This document shows, piece by piece, positions 1-8,809 of a stretch of 64,000 bases of DNA. This DNA is from Lysobacterales bacterium (GTDB lineage Bacteria > Pseudomonadota > Gammaproteobacteria > Xanthomonadales > Ahniellaceae): NCBI GenBank assembly GCA_016182785.1, contig JACPFU010000007.1:45206-109205 (forward strand). The letters are read 5' to 3'. Every line of letters begins with the position of its first letter. The stretch's first letter is position 1. Under the pieces are notes generated by a model. It was not told the origin of the DNA. It saw only the letters and a program-made list of their open reading frames with translations, and did no database searches. The position numbers and the translations under genes were made by a program.

Positions 1-1
1 C

Positions 2-1075
<1,074 letters not shown>

Positions 1076-1081
1076 TGGGGG

Positions 1082-1174
1082 TCAGATCACGACCAGCTGA
1101 TCGGCGGTCGCGCCGATCACGCCGTTGCGCGGAATCGGCTCGGTGAGCGTCACGGCAACCAGCGCGCACTTCAT
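1082..1174 (-). pseudogene. VapC-like toxin remnant (internally deleted)
   Basis: A 30-codon reading frame begins with an ATG that overlaps the stop of the antitoxin-like remnant (ATGA), the usual arrangement of vapBC pairs. It reads MKCALVAVTL and then ends GATADQLVVI, which resembles the extreme C-terminus of some PIN-domain toxins. None of the acidic PIN catalytic residues remain. The simplest reading is that nearly the whole toxin was deleted, leaving the start joined to the tail. The match is remembered from family patterns and not computed, so this is a tentative call. A chance small ORF is the alternative. Confidence 0.4.
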
Positions 1175-1353
1175 TCGCCCAGATCGTCTCGCAGCCGGTT
1201 GATCAGTTCATTGGTGACCACCGCGCCGACGCGTTTCGGGATCGGCTCGAAGCCGAACTTGGCCGCTGCTCGAGTGCGCGAATCGTGCCCGCACACCTGC
1301 AGCCTGGCGCGGGCCAGTTCCGAAATCACTTCACCCGCCGGCCGTTCTTGACC
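1171..1353 (-). pseudogene. VapB-like antitoxin remnant (5' truncated)
   Basis: The translation ending at the TGA at 1171 contains RPAGEVISELAR followed by VGAVVTNELINRLRDDLGE. This is the typical C-terminal pattern of a group of short VapB antitoxins (a ribbon-helix-helix N-terminus, then a tail with VVTNEL..RLR). The first 20 or so residues, including the start, are missing: the frame runs on upstream without a plausible start, and the 3' end of the neighbouring 273-codon gene overlaps the remnant by 28 bases in another frame. The insertion or rearrangement that brought in the leftward operon may have cut off the antitoxin's 5' end (inference). Confidence 0.5.
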
Positions 1354-2147
1354 CCTTGCAGCGCCTCGGGCACGAGCCGATGGTCGATGCAGAATCGACC
1401 CGACAGCACTTGCGATTGCCGCTGCTGTGTCGGCGAAGCCCCGGTGGCGGGAGATGTGGACTGGTGGTACTGGTGCCAGTGTTTGGCGGCTTGCCAGATG
1501 GCTTCGGGACAACTGGCGAGGGTGGGCAGGCCCGGCGTAAGGTCACGCCACGCGGCGCCGACCACGGTTTCGACCAGCACCGCCGATGGCAGGCCGACGC
1601 CGCGTTGCAGCGGATTGCCAGTCTCGCGAACCCCCCAGAGATAGCCGAGCCAATCGTGCAGCATCGACACGGCATCGACCTCGAGCGGTCGCCGCGAAAT
1701 TTGCCCCACCAGAGTATGCACAGTGTCGCGGGCACATGGCACGCGGATCAGTGCGACATTGGGAAACTGTCGCGCACGGCTGTACTCGCCGATGCTGCCA
1801 TCGACGAGCGCGTTGCGCTCCGGTGGCCAGCCGGCACCTGGGTGCGTCCAGAGCGGTACCTCGGACAACACGGTGTGCGAGTCGATGGCCACGGACAGAT
1901 CTTCGATCAAGGCACAATGCGACCAGTGGCTGCCGCTGCGGTCATGGCGTGCCACGGACTGGGCACTGCGCAGCAGAAAATGCGGGGTTTTCACGCCACC
2001 GAGCAGGAGGATGCCACAGCCGTCGGTGGCGTTGCAGGCCTGCCGTGCGCGCTCCAGCCAAGTGGTATTGGATTCGCGCGCTTTGCGCGCCAAGGTGGTG
2101 AAGGCTGGGTTGGACTCCACTGCCGAGGACAGGCGGATCGGGAACAT
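1326..2147 (-). CDS. Hypothetical protein, third gene of PhoD operon
   Basis: This 273-residue protein is not recognised with confidence. It has no signal peptide or membrane segment. The start ATG at 2147 is preceded by GAAGGAG at good spacing and lies 11 bases after the stop of the PhoD-like gene, so it is the last gene of a three-gene leftward operon. The order SHWSHCALI (about residue 77), FPNVALIRV and GLPSAVLVETVVGAA is faintly like the His and Cys segments of permuted NlpC/P60 (YiiX-type) cysteine hydrolases, but the Cys position would be Ser here, so such activity is doubtful. The last 9 codons run into the antitoxin remnant and may not be the original C-terminus. A cytosolic protein acting with the upstream phosphatase is the most that can be said. 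Confidence 0.6.
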   Translation of the reverse strand: MFPIRLSSAVESNPAFTTLARKARESNTTWLERARQACNATDGCGILLLGGVKTPHFLLRSAQSVARHDRSGSHWSHCALIEDLSVAIDSHTVLSEVPLWTHPGAGWPPERNALVDGSIGEYSRARQFPNVALIRVPCARDTVHTLVGQISRRPLEVDAVSMLHDWLGYLWGVRETGNPLQRGVGLPSAVLVETVVGAAWRDLTPGLPTLASCPEAIWQAAKHWHQYHQSTSPATGASPTQQRQSQVLSGRFCIDHRLVPEALQGVKNGRRVK

Positions 2148-2158
2148 GCGTGACTCCT

Positions 2159-3550
2159 TCAGTGTGCGACGCCGAATGCAGGCAGCAGTCGCTGATGGTG
2201 GCTTCGACGTACCTCCTCGCCGGGCTCGACATATGTCCAGCCCGCAGTCGCCGCAAGCTTGGGTGCCAGTTCGATCGAAAGGGTGCCGATCATGGAAGCG
2301 CTGCGGATTCCATGCGGTTTGGTCGGCGTGTAACCGTGCTGCTTGAACGCGTCATGGTTCAGGTCGAACGAGGGCTTGCCGGGTTTGCCGTCGGGGATCA
2401 GTGCGAACGGCGAGCAGATCGCCTCGACCAGCGGGCCTTGTGGATGCCCGGGCAGGGGGTCGATGCGGCTCACGCGCCCGAAGTGAACGTCGCCGCTCCG
2501 CACCGCAACCGGGTGAGGGATGGCACGCAGGGCATCGAACAACCGCCGATAGTCATTCGCGTAGTCGGCAAGAGTTGCGTCGACCAGGCGCTGCTTGAAC
2601 CAGCCAGGGTCCTTGTCGAGCAGTGGCTGACCGATGGCGAGCAGGCCGAAACTGCCGTGACCGGACGCAGCCAGGCCATCGCGCCACGTCGCGATCAAGG
2701 CGCGATCGGCGGCATCGAACAGCTGCTGGAACTGCGCATCGCGCGACAGGCGCGCATCGAGAAACAGCGCATGCAGCTTGCCGCAGATCCAAAGACGTGA
2801 ACGGCCGGCTTCCCCGGTCAACGGCGGGATGCGTTGGAACTGGTCGAACAATTCGCGGCCGATCCGCAGCCAGGTCTGGCGTTGCCCGGATGTCCAAGTG
2901 TCCATCAGATGAACCGCGGAGCGCGGTGCGTTGTTCCACAGTTCGTGGTCGTCGGGCACCATGACCACGGGTGCGGACCGCAGCAGGGCAGCGAAATCCT
3001 CGTGGTCGAACCACTGGTGCAGGTAGCGCTGGTAGCAGTGCTTGGCGAGCGCTTGATCGTCGCGCGGCAGGATTGACTGGACGGTGGGCAGGTCCAGGTA
3101 CACCTGGTCGCCGAGCAGCGCCGCGAACATCAGCGGACGCGGCTCGTTGTGTTCCGGATCGCTGCGCGTCACTTCGGAGATCATCGCTGCCAGCGTCGAA
3201 CCGGCGAAGCGCTCGACCCAAAAGCAGGACCCGTACAACAGCCGCGAAGACGTCGACGCGGTGTCGGCCACGACCACATTGAGCACGTCGCTGGGCAGGT
3301 CCGCGAACCCGAGGGTCACGGTGTGCACGCCGGCCGCCAATCCACCGTGCTCGAAGTCGGCGATCCAGCACGCAGGCTCGGGATTGGGCAGGTCGGTCAG
3401 CGTGACCCGACGCCAATCACCGAGCGGCTGCATCGCTGCGCCCGCGAGCTGGGGTGACGGTCGCGGGGCGGGCCAGGCGCCGCGCAGCAGCACCCGCACT
3501 CGGACACTGCCGGGCGGCGCCAGCATCGCGTGCAAGCGCGCATTGGGCAC
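2159..3550 (-). CDS. PhoD-like metallophosphatase domain protein
   Basis: This 463-residue protein shows the PhoD/alkaline phosphatase D metallophosphoesterase pattern: an N-terminal beta-sandwich-like part (to about residue 95), then LLGDQVYLD at 145-153, VPDDHELWN at 198-206 and SGDVHFGRV at 352-360. These are the metal-binding Asp and His blocks. PhoD enzymes hydrolyse phosphate mono- and diesters using metals. Unlike classic PhoD there is no twin-arginine signal peptide, so this is probably a cytosolic variant or it reaches its site with the secreted protein encoded just upstream. The start is GTG at 3550, 6 bases after the stop of the upstream gene, with AAGGA as a likely ribosome site, so translation is coupled. 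The substrate cannot be told from sequence. Confidence 0.85.
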   Translation of the reverse strand: MPNARLHAMLAPPGSVRVRVLLRGAWPAPRPSPQLAGAAMQPLGDWRRVTLTDLPNPEPACWIADFEHGGLAAGVHTVTLGFADLPSDVLNVVVADTASTSSRLLYGSCFWVERFAGSTLAAMISEVTRSDPEHNEPRPLMFAALLGDQVYLDLPTVQSILPRDDQALAKHCYQRYLHQWFDHEDFAALLRSAPVVMVPDDHELWNNAPRSAVHLMDTWTSGQRQTWLRIGRELFDQFQRIPPLTGEAGRSRLWICGKLHALFLDARLSRDAQFQQLFDAADRALIATWRDGLAASGHGSFGLLAIGQPLLDKDPGWFKQRLVDATLADYANDYRRLFDALRAIPHPVAVRSGDVHFGRVSRIDPLPGHPQGPLVEAICSPFALIPDGKPGKPSFDLNHDAFKQHGYTPTKPHGIRSASMIGTLSIELAPKLAATAGWTYVEPGEEVRRSHHQRLLPAFGVAH

Positions 3551-3556
3551 GGCCAG

Positions 3557-5068
3557 CTAGTCCTTCTTGAAGCCGGTCAGGAATGCATCGAGATCTCGGC
3601 GCAGGAGCACGCTGATGGCGACGTCGGCCTGGCCATCGGAGTCGGTCGGGATGTCCGCGCTGAGCCGGCCAATCACGCTCCAGTCGCTCGCATCTTCCTT
3701 GGCCAGCGTGAACAGGCCTTCGGCGAAATAGCGCGAGCGAAAATCGCCGCAGTACCCCGGTTGCACGGCAGGCGGCGTTGCCGCCGGGCAGCGCACGTCC
3801 CAATAGCGGTCGTTGGCGTAGCCGAGCATCAGTTCGCCGACGCCGACACGGTAGTTGGTGAGCGAGTGCAGCCCGACAAACCAGCGTGCTGCGCCGCGCT
3901 GGTAGTCGTTGGCCGGGTCGGTGTCGTGGTCGCCGATCGGCGCGGTGAAGCCGACTCCGGCGGCCACGCCGATGGCGTCGGCGTATTGGTTCATGAAGTG
4001 CCATTGGCCGCCGAGATTGACCCGAACGCGGCCATCATCGCGACCGAAATAGCCGTCCGGGTCTGGCGTCTGGTCGTTGCTTTCGTCGTCGGTGATGTCG
4101 CTGCTGCGGTAGGTAAGATCGAGAAATCCCCGCAGCCAGCCGCCCGGAAAGCGCTCGCCATCAGTGCATGCCCCATCTTTGGGAGGGTTGCCGAAACCGG
4201 GACAGCTCATGTAGGTGAATCGTCCGGTGTCGTAATGCGTGGACAGCTCGAAGGCTTCCTGGAACCCGCCGCCCGGTTTCAGCAGAAAGCTCGGTCCGAC
4301 ATAGAGACCGTAGCTTGGCAGTACCAGACGGCCGTCGCGCTCGGATTGCATGAGCGCGAGTTTGGCCTGCTCCGCATCGTTCTTGAGCGCTGCGTTGGTT
4401 TCGGCCTCGCGCGAGATCTTCAAGTAGTCCTGGTGTGCCTCGGCCAGACGGCGTTCAATCTCTTCGCGTGTCTTGGTGGGCTGCGGCAGCCACTCGCGGT
4501 CCTCTCTGGCCGGAAAGGCCCGTTTCGCGGCGGCATTGGCCTTCTCCTCGGCTTCCTTCTTGTGTCCTGGATTCAACGCATCGGCGACAATCTTTCGGTC
4601 GGCATCGGTGCCGACTTGCGGGTCGCACTCGTCCCTTCGGTCGAGCTTGCCCGAAGGATTGATGAGGTACGGCGTGCATTGCAGGCGTTTCAGTTCCTGT
4701 CGACGCTGCTCGCTTCTTGCCGCCGGAGGCGGCTGGCTGGTTCCGCTGCTGGCGATAGCCTGAGCGGCCGGTGTCGCAGCCGGCGCATTTCCGGCGAATG
4801 CATGGCACAGCCCGCGCAACTGGTTCGTCATCGCCGCGGCATCGCTGTTCGCGAGCGAGGTCTGCAACGCGGGACGGAACAGTTCGGTAAGGCTCGAGTC
4901 GATGCCGAAGGACTCGAGCGCGATCTTGAGCTTGTCGTCCTCGCTCGCGGCGAGTCCGAGCGCCGTCGCGGATACGGTGCCATCGCAGCCAGCGCGGGCA
5001 GTGGTCGGCGCAAGCAGCGCGGCAGCGGTCGCCGCCGCCAAGGGAAGGGTCGTCCACATGGATTTCAT
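3557..5068 (-). CDS. Secreted protein with barrel-like C-terminal half
   Basis: The open frame extends further upstream, but the ATG at 5068 is chosen because GCAGGAGG lies 4 bases before it and the protein then starts with a clear signal peptide (MKSMWTTLPL, hydrophobic core, cleavage after about ARA at residue 26). The 503-residue product has an Ala-rich first third, a charged Lys/Glu-rich segment (roughly residues 120-245) likely to be helical or coiled coil, and a Gly/aromatic/Asp-rich second half with alternating strands that looks like an outer-membrane beta-barrel. It does not end in the usual aromatic residue. No family was recognised. It heads the operon with the PhoD-like protein and the 273-residue protein, so it probably works with the phosphatase at the envelope (inference). 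Confidence 0.7.
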   Translation of the reverse strand: MKSMWTTLPLAAATAAALLAPTTARAGCDGTVSATALGLAASEDDKLKIALESFGIDSSLTELFRPALQTSLANSDAAAMTNQLRGLCHAFAGNAPAATPAAQAIASSGTSQPPPAARSEQRRQELKRLQCTPYLINPSGKLDRRDECDPQVGTDADRKIVADALNPGHKKEAEEKANAAAKRAFPAREDREWLPQPTKTREEIERRLAEAHQDYLKISREAETNAALKNDAEQAKLALMQSERDGRLVLPSYGLYVGPSFLLKPGGGFQEAFELSTHYDTGRFTYMSCPGFGNPPKDGACTDGERFPGGWLRGFLDLTYRSSDITDDESNDQTPDPDGYFGRDDGRVRVNLGGQWHFMNQYADAIGVAAGVGFTAPIGDHDTDPANDYQRGAARWFVGLHSLTNYRVGVGELMLGYANDRYWDVRCPAATPPAVQPGYCGDFRSRYFAEGLFTLAKEDASDWSVIGRLSADIPTDSDGQADVAISVLLRRDLDAFLTGFKKD

Positions 5069-5386
5069 GTTGCCTCCTGCAGTCTGTTCGACAAGCTTGC
5101 AATTCCGGCCCTGGGCCGACACTGCAGACCTGTAACAGGCGCCCGATCGGACACTCAACCTGTCAGTACCGACAGGTTCTCGATGCGGTTGTCGCGTGCT
5201 AGGGGCGGAGCGAGCGATGCGTCCTGTGGGTCGGCCGGCGCGCGGTGACGCGAGAGGTGGCAACGGGTTTCGGAGTCCGGCTCCGGGGTGCGCGCCTGGC
5301 GCCACGCGTGCGCGGGGGGGGCAGCCATCTTGATGGCAGAGCGTTGCGGGCGTAGTCTTGCTGGCGATTCGCAGGAGTATGCCGCC
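5069..5386. promoter_or_regulatory. Intergenic regulatory region (318 bp)
   Basis: This gap separates the leftward secreted-protein/PhoD operon from the rightward VapBC-type pair, so it should hold promoters for both. It contains the 22-base perfect-arm dyad described separately, a second shorter dyad CCTGTAACAGG at 5129-5139, and a run of eight G near 5315-5325. No convincing -35/-10 pair was identified for either direction. Confidence 0.5.
5157..5178. promoter_or_regulatory. Lux-box-like inverted repeat
   Basis: The inner 20 bases (5158-5177) read ACCTGTCAGTACCGACAGGT. The outer hexamers ACCTGT and ACAGGT and their 8-base spacing equal those of the Vibrio fischeri lux box, the binding site of LuxR-type quorum-sensing activators; the central bases differ. 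It lies about 90 bases before the start of the secreted-protein/PhoD operon, a position suited to activation. A related 11-base dyad, CCTGTAACAGG, lies at 5129-5139 between this site and the gene. No luxR or luxI gene is in the window, so binding by a LuxR-family protein is inference. Confidence 0.45.
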
Positions 5387-5635
5387 ATGACCGAGCCGCA
5401 GTTGTCTGTCCGCAGCGCGCGCGCGCGCGATGTTGCGCATCGTCTTGCACAGCGCGAGAAGCGCACCGTGGCCGAAGTCGTCGAACGTGCGCTTGAGGCC
5501 TACGAGGCCGCGCAGACCGGGCGTGAGCCTGCGGCCAAGTTCTATGCGCGCGTAAGTCGATCGTTCGGGGTCGATCTCGATCTTGACGCAGTCATCCGTG
5601 GCCACCGCAAGGTGCATGCGGGGCCTGAGTTGTGA
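5387..5635 (+). CDS. VapB/FitA-type antitoxin
   Basis: This 82-residue protein is encoded directly before a PIN-domain toxin and overlaps it by four bases (GTGA). The ATG at 5387 is used because AGGAG ends 9 bases before it; a longer frame upstream lacks a ribosome site. The N-terminal part SVRSARARDVAHRLAQREKR with VAEVVERALEAY fits a short DNA-binding ribbon-helix-helix of the FitA/VapB kind, and the C-terminal tail would wrap around the toxin. Such antitoxins neutralise the partner nuclease and repress their own promoter. Function rests on the strong context and general pattern and not on a clear sequence signature. Confidence 0.75.
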   Translation: MTEPQLSVRSARARDVAHRLAQREKRTVAEVVERALEAYEAAQTGREPAAKFYARVSRSFGVDLDLDAVIRGHRKVHAGPEL

Positions 5636-6045
5636 TCTTTGTCGACACCAATGTGGTGTCGGAGACTCTGCGAATCGCGCCGGATGCGCGCGTGCTTGCA
5701 TGGTTGGAGAAACACGATGCCGTATTGGCGCTTTGTTCGGTAGTCATCGGTGAACTTGCGTTCGGAATCGAAAAGATCCGCCCTGACCAGCGTGCGAAGC
5801 GGCTGTCTGCCGGGTTGGAGGCATGGCGGCAGCGTTGTGGCGGCCGCATCTTCGGGTTCACCGAGGAAGCTGCGTTGGCCTACGGCACGATCATGGGAAA
5901 GGCGGCGCGGCGCGGTCACGCGATGTCGGCACAGGACGCGATGATCGCCGCGATTGTCCTCGTTCACGACGGCGCACTGGCGACGCGCAACACCGATGAC
6001 TTCGAAGGCACCGGGATCGATCTGGTGAATCCCTGGGCCGCTTGA
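5632..6045 (+). CDS. vapC: VapC/FitB-type PIN-domain toxin
   Basis: PIN-domain toxins are Mg-dependent ribonucleases that cut tRNA or rRNA when freed from their antitoxin. The 137-residue protein has the expected length and the acidic active-site set: D5 in FVDTNV, E41 in IGELAFG, D102 in SAQDAMIAA and D122/D123 near the end (RNTDDF). The start is GTG at 5632, overlapping the antitoxin stop, which makes translation coupled. The wording of the motifs (VVSE, IGELAFGI, NTDDF) is that of the FitB-like branch. All catalytic positions are intact, in contrast with the degraded pair at 1082-1353. Confidence 0.92.
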   Translation: MIFVDTNVVSETLRIAPDARVLAWLEKHDAVLALCSVVIGELAFGIEKIRPDQRAKRLSAGLEAWRQRCGGRIFGFTEEAALAYGTIMGKAARRGHAMSAQDAMIAAIVLVHDGALATRNTDDFEGTGIDLVNPWAA

Positions 6046-6058
6046 TTGCGACGCCCAC

Positions 6059-6649
6059 TCACTCCGCCTGAAACCGCGGCAGTTGTTCGATGATCCATTG
6101 CAGGCGTTGCAGCGGGTCGTCGAGTTCCAGCGCGACCTGCTTCTCGGGGGCATCGAGGGCGAGGCGTTCGAGCATGCGCCAGCCGACCCAGTCGGCGTCA
6201 TCGAAGCTGGACTTCGCGGCGGCGGAGATCTGCGAGTCGCCGTGTTCGGCGAGGCGTTCGAGAATGGTCACCAGCACCGCGTACTGCGCCGGCACGGGTT
6301 GTGGCGCAGCGTCCGCGCACCACGCGATTTGCGCGACGCGCAATGCGTGCGCGGCGACGCTTTCGCTGCGGATGCGGAAGCGGCGCCGACCTTCGACGCG
6401 GATGCCGAGCAGGCCGTCGGGCAGGGTGCTGAAGTCGATGATGCGTGCCTCGCAGCCGACCTCGTGCGCGGCGCCGACGACGGCGGTTTCGCTGCCCTCG
6501 CGCAGCAGCACGATGCCGAAGCCGGTGTCGTGGCGCGTGCAGTCGCGCACCAGGTCGAGATAGCGCGTCTCGAAGATGCGCAGGTCGAGCCAGCCTCCGG
6601 GCAGCAGCACCGAGTTCAGCGGGAACAGCGGCAGCGCTTCGGTGTTCAT
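6059..6649 (-). CDS. Lon N-terminal (substrate-binding) domain protein
   Basis: This 196-residue protein begins LPLFPLNSVLLPGGWLDLRI followed by FETRYLDLV, the hallmark of stand-alone proteins made of the Lon protease N-terminal (LON/PUA-like) domain. It has no AAA+ or protease part. The biochemical role of these proteins in bacteria is poorly known; substrate or peptide recognition is assumed. Its ATG at 6649 overlaps the stop of mpl (ATGA), so it is translated together with the peptidoglycan-recycling ligase. It is the last gene of a leftward group of three. Confidence 0.88.
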   Translation of the reverse strand: MNTEALPLFPLNSVLLPGGWLDLRIFETRYLDLVRDCTRHDTGFGIVLLREGSETAVVGAAHEVGCEARIIDFSTLPDGLLGIRVEGRRRFRIRSESVAAHALRVAQIAWCADAAPQPVPAQYAVLVTILERLAEHGDSQISAAAKSSFDDADWVGWRMLERLALDAPEKQVALELDDPLQRLQWIIEQLPRFQAE

Positions 6650-8019
6650 GGCGCGATCTGCTCGGCGTAGCGCCGCGGCGCGTTGTCGAAGCCGCCGTTG
6701 GACATGAACACGACGCTGTCGCCGGCGCGCGTGTACTGGCGAAGCGCATCAAGCAGGGCGTCGATATTCGACACCGCGATCGCTTCACCGCGCACCGCCG
6801 CAATCACCGCGTCGGCGTGCCAGGGCAGCTCCGGTCGCGCCAGGAACAGCACCAGGTCGGCGTCGACCAGCGAGGGCGCCAGCGCCTCGGCGTGCGCACC
6901 CATGCGCATCGAGTTCGAGCGTGGCTCCAGCGCCACGACGATGCGACCGCTGCCGACCTTGGCGCGCAAGCCGGCGAGGGTGGTCGCGATCGCGGTCGGA
7001 TGGTGTGCGAAGTCGTCGTAGATGCGGATGCCGTCGTGTTCGGCGACCAGCTCCATGCGCCGCTTCGGATTGCGGAAACCGGACAGCGCGGCGACCGCCC
7101 GCGCGGCGTCGATGCCATAGGCGCATGCAGCGGCGATCGCGGCGAGCGCGTTCATCACGTTGTGGCGACCAAGTGCTTCCCAGTGCGCGTCGCCGACCAC
7201 GGCGCCGCGGTGGATCACGCGGAAAGCGCTGCCGTCGGCAGCGAGCAACTGCGCTTGCCATTCGGCCTCGCGCGCGATCGCGAAGCGTTCGACCGGCGTC
7301 CAGCAGCCCTTCGCGAGCACGCGCGCGAGCGCATCGTCCTCGCCGTTGACGATCAGCCGGCCGTTGCCGGGCACGGTGCGCACCAGATGATGGAACTGGC
7401 GCTCAATGTCGGCGAGCGAGTCGAAGATGTCGGCGTGGTCGAACTCGAGGTTGTTGAGCACCGCGATCTCGGGCCGGTAGTGCACGAACTTCGAGCGCTT
7501 GTCGAAGAACGCGGTGTCGTATTCGTCGGCCTCGACCACGAAGGCGTCGCCGTCACCAAGCCGCGCCGAGACGCCGAAATTCTCCGGCACGCCGCCGACC
7601 AGGAACCCGGGCCGGGCGCCGCAGGCATCGAGAATCCACGCCAGCAGGCTGGTGGTGGTGGTCTTGCCGTGGGTGCCGGCGACGGCGAGCACGCGCCGCG
7701 ATGCGAGCACGCGTTCGCCTAACCACTGCGGCCCGGAGAGGTAGCGCAGGCGCTGGTCGAGTGCGTATTCCATCGCCGGATTGCCGCGCGAAATCGCGTT
7801 GCCGACCACGAGCAGGCCGGGCGCAGGCTGCAGGTGCTCCGGTCGATAGCCCTGCAGCAGGGTGATGCCGAGTTGCTGCAGCTGCGTGCTCATCGGCGGG
7901 TAGACGTGCTGGTCGCAGCCGGCGACGCTCTCGCCGAGTTCGCGCGCGAGCGCGGCGATGCCGCCCATGAAGGTGCCGCAGATGCCGAGGATGTGCAGGG
8001 CGGGAGGCGCGAGGGTCAT
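6646..8019 (-). CDS. mpl: UDP-MurNAc tripeptide ligase Mpl
   Basis: Mpl attaches the recycled tripeptide L-Ala-gamma-D-Glu-meso-DAP to UDP-N-acetylmuramate in the cytosol, an ATP-dependent step of peptidoglycan recycling. The 457-residue protein has the Mur ligase order: N-terminal Rossmann-like domain starting HILGICGTFMGG (residues 9-20), the ATP loop AGTHGKTTT at 114-122, and the C-terminal domain with LEPRSNSM. Length and the GICGTFMGG start are typical of Mpl and not MurC. The frame could start earlier, but the ATG at 8019 overlaps the stop of the upstream membrane-protein gene (ATGA) and gives the family length. It is coupled to genes on both sides. Confidence 0.96.
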   Translation of the reverse strand: MTLAPPALHILGICGTFMGGIAALARELGESVAGCDQHVYPPMSTQLQQLGITLLQGYRPEHLQPAPGLLVVGNAISRGNPAMEYALDQRLRYLSGPQWLGERVLASRRVLAVAGTHGKTTTTSLLAWILDACGARPGFLVGGVPENFGVSARLGDGDAFVVEADEYDTAFFDKRSKFVHYRPEIAVLNNLEFDHADIFDSLADIERQFHHLVRTVPGNGRLIVNGEDDALARVLAKGCWTPVERFAIAREAEWQAQLLAADGSAFRVIHRGAVVGDAHWEALGRHNVMNALAAIAAACAYGIDAARAVAALSGFRNPKRRMELVAEHDGIRIYDDFAHHPTAIATTLAGLRAKVGSGRIVVALEPRSNSMRMGAHAEALAPSLVDADLVLFLARPELPWHADAVIAAVRGEAIAVSNIDALLDALRQYTRAGDSVVFMSNGGFDNAPRRYAEQIAP

Positions 8020-8543
8020 CGGAAGGCCTGGGCAAGAGAGAGTGCGATGAAGAACTCCACCGCGGCGATCAGCAGCACCAGGCCGAGCGCGCGCAGCAAC
8101 GGGATTTCGAGCGCGTGGCGCAGCACGTGCGCGCGCAGCCCGATGTACCACACGAAGATCGGGAACATCAGGCTCATGCGCAGCGCCTGCCCGGGGCTCA
8201 GGTCCTCGGGCTGGCGCGGCAGCGGCAGCACGCCGGCGAGCAGCAGCAGGGTCAGCAGCGACAGCGAGCCGCGCACCAGCAGCAGCGCGGTGGCGGTCTG
8301 CACGAAACGCTGCGGCTTGCCGGCGAACTGCAGCAAGCCGAGCACCAGCGCGAGCGCGGCGGCATTGTTCAGCACCGCGAGCAGCGGATCGCCCGACTGT
8401 CCGGCGAGCGCGCGCGCCGCGGCGGCGTCGAGCGCGATCATCGCGACGAACAGCGCCAGCAGCACACCGGGCGCGTAGGGCAGGTCTGCCGGGCCGCGAC
8501 GGAACACGAACAGCCCGCGTGTCGCCTCGATCCAGCTATTCAT
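8016..8543 (-). CDS. Small integral membrane protein
   Basis: This 175-residue protein has four or five hydrophobic segments (about residues 25-45, 52-73, 80-107, 118-140 and 148-172), so it is an inner-membrane protein. No family is recognised. It is the first gene of the leftward group with mpl and the Lon-N protein and overlaps mpl by four bases. Its ATG lies in the same CATG tetranucleotide as a possible start of the divergent TusA-like gene, so the promoters of the two directions must overlap coding sequence. A link to cell-wall recycling is suggested only by position. Confidence 0.72.
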   Translation of the reverse strand: MNSWIEATRGLFVFRRGPADLPYAPGVLLALFVAMIALDAAAARALAGQSGDPLLAVLNNAAALALVLGLLQFAGKPQRFVQTATALLLVRGSLSLLTLLLLAGVLPLPRQPEDLSPGQALRMSLMFPIFVWYIGLRAHVLRHALEIPLLRALGLVLLIAAVEFFIALSLAQAFR

Positions 8544-8574
8544 GGCGAGCGCCCGCGGCTGGCATCATCGACGC

Positions 8575-8808
8575 ATGGAAACCGCCGAAATCATCGTCGA
8601 TGCGCGTGGCCTCGCCTGTCCGCATCCGGTACTTGCGGCGCGTGCGCGATTGCGTTCGCTGGCGCCGGGGGAACGCATCGTGCTGCTCGCGACCGATCCG
8701 CTGGCGAGCGTCGACGTGCGCGCGTTCTGCTTGCGCGCCGGTCATGGATTCGTCGAGGAGCAACGCTGCGGCGACCATCTGCGCTTCACGCTCGAGCGCG
8801 GCGGGTGA
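8575..8808 (+). CDS. TusA/SirA-family sulfur carrier protein
   Basis: TusA-family proteins carry persulfide sulfur on a conserved Cys for tRNA thiolation, molybdenum cofactor or other sulfur transfers. This 77-residue protein has the family core VDARGLACPHPVL, with the CPxP motif and its reactive Cys at residue 12, and the expected length. The ATG at 8575 gives the normal family start. A start at 8542 would add 11 residues that are not family-like. No good ribosome site precedes either. It sits alone between divergent and convergent genes, so its sulfur partner is not revealed by context. Confidence 0.9.
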   Translation: METAEIIVDARGLACPHPVLAARARLRSLAPGERIVLLATDPLASVDVRAFCLRAGHGFVEEQRCGDHLRFTLERGG

Positions 8809-8809
8809 A

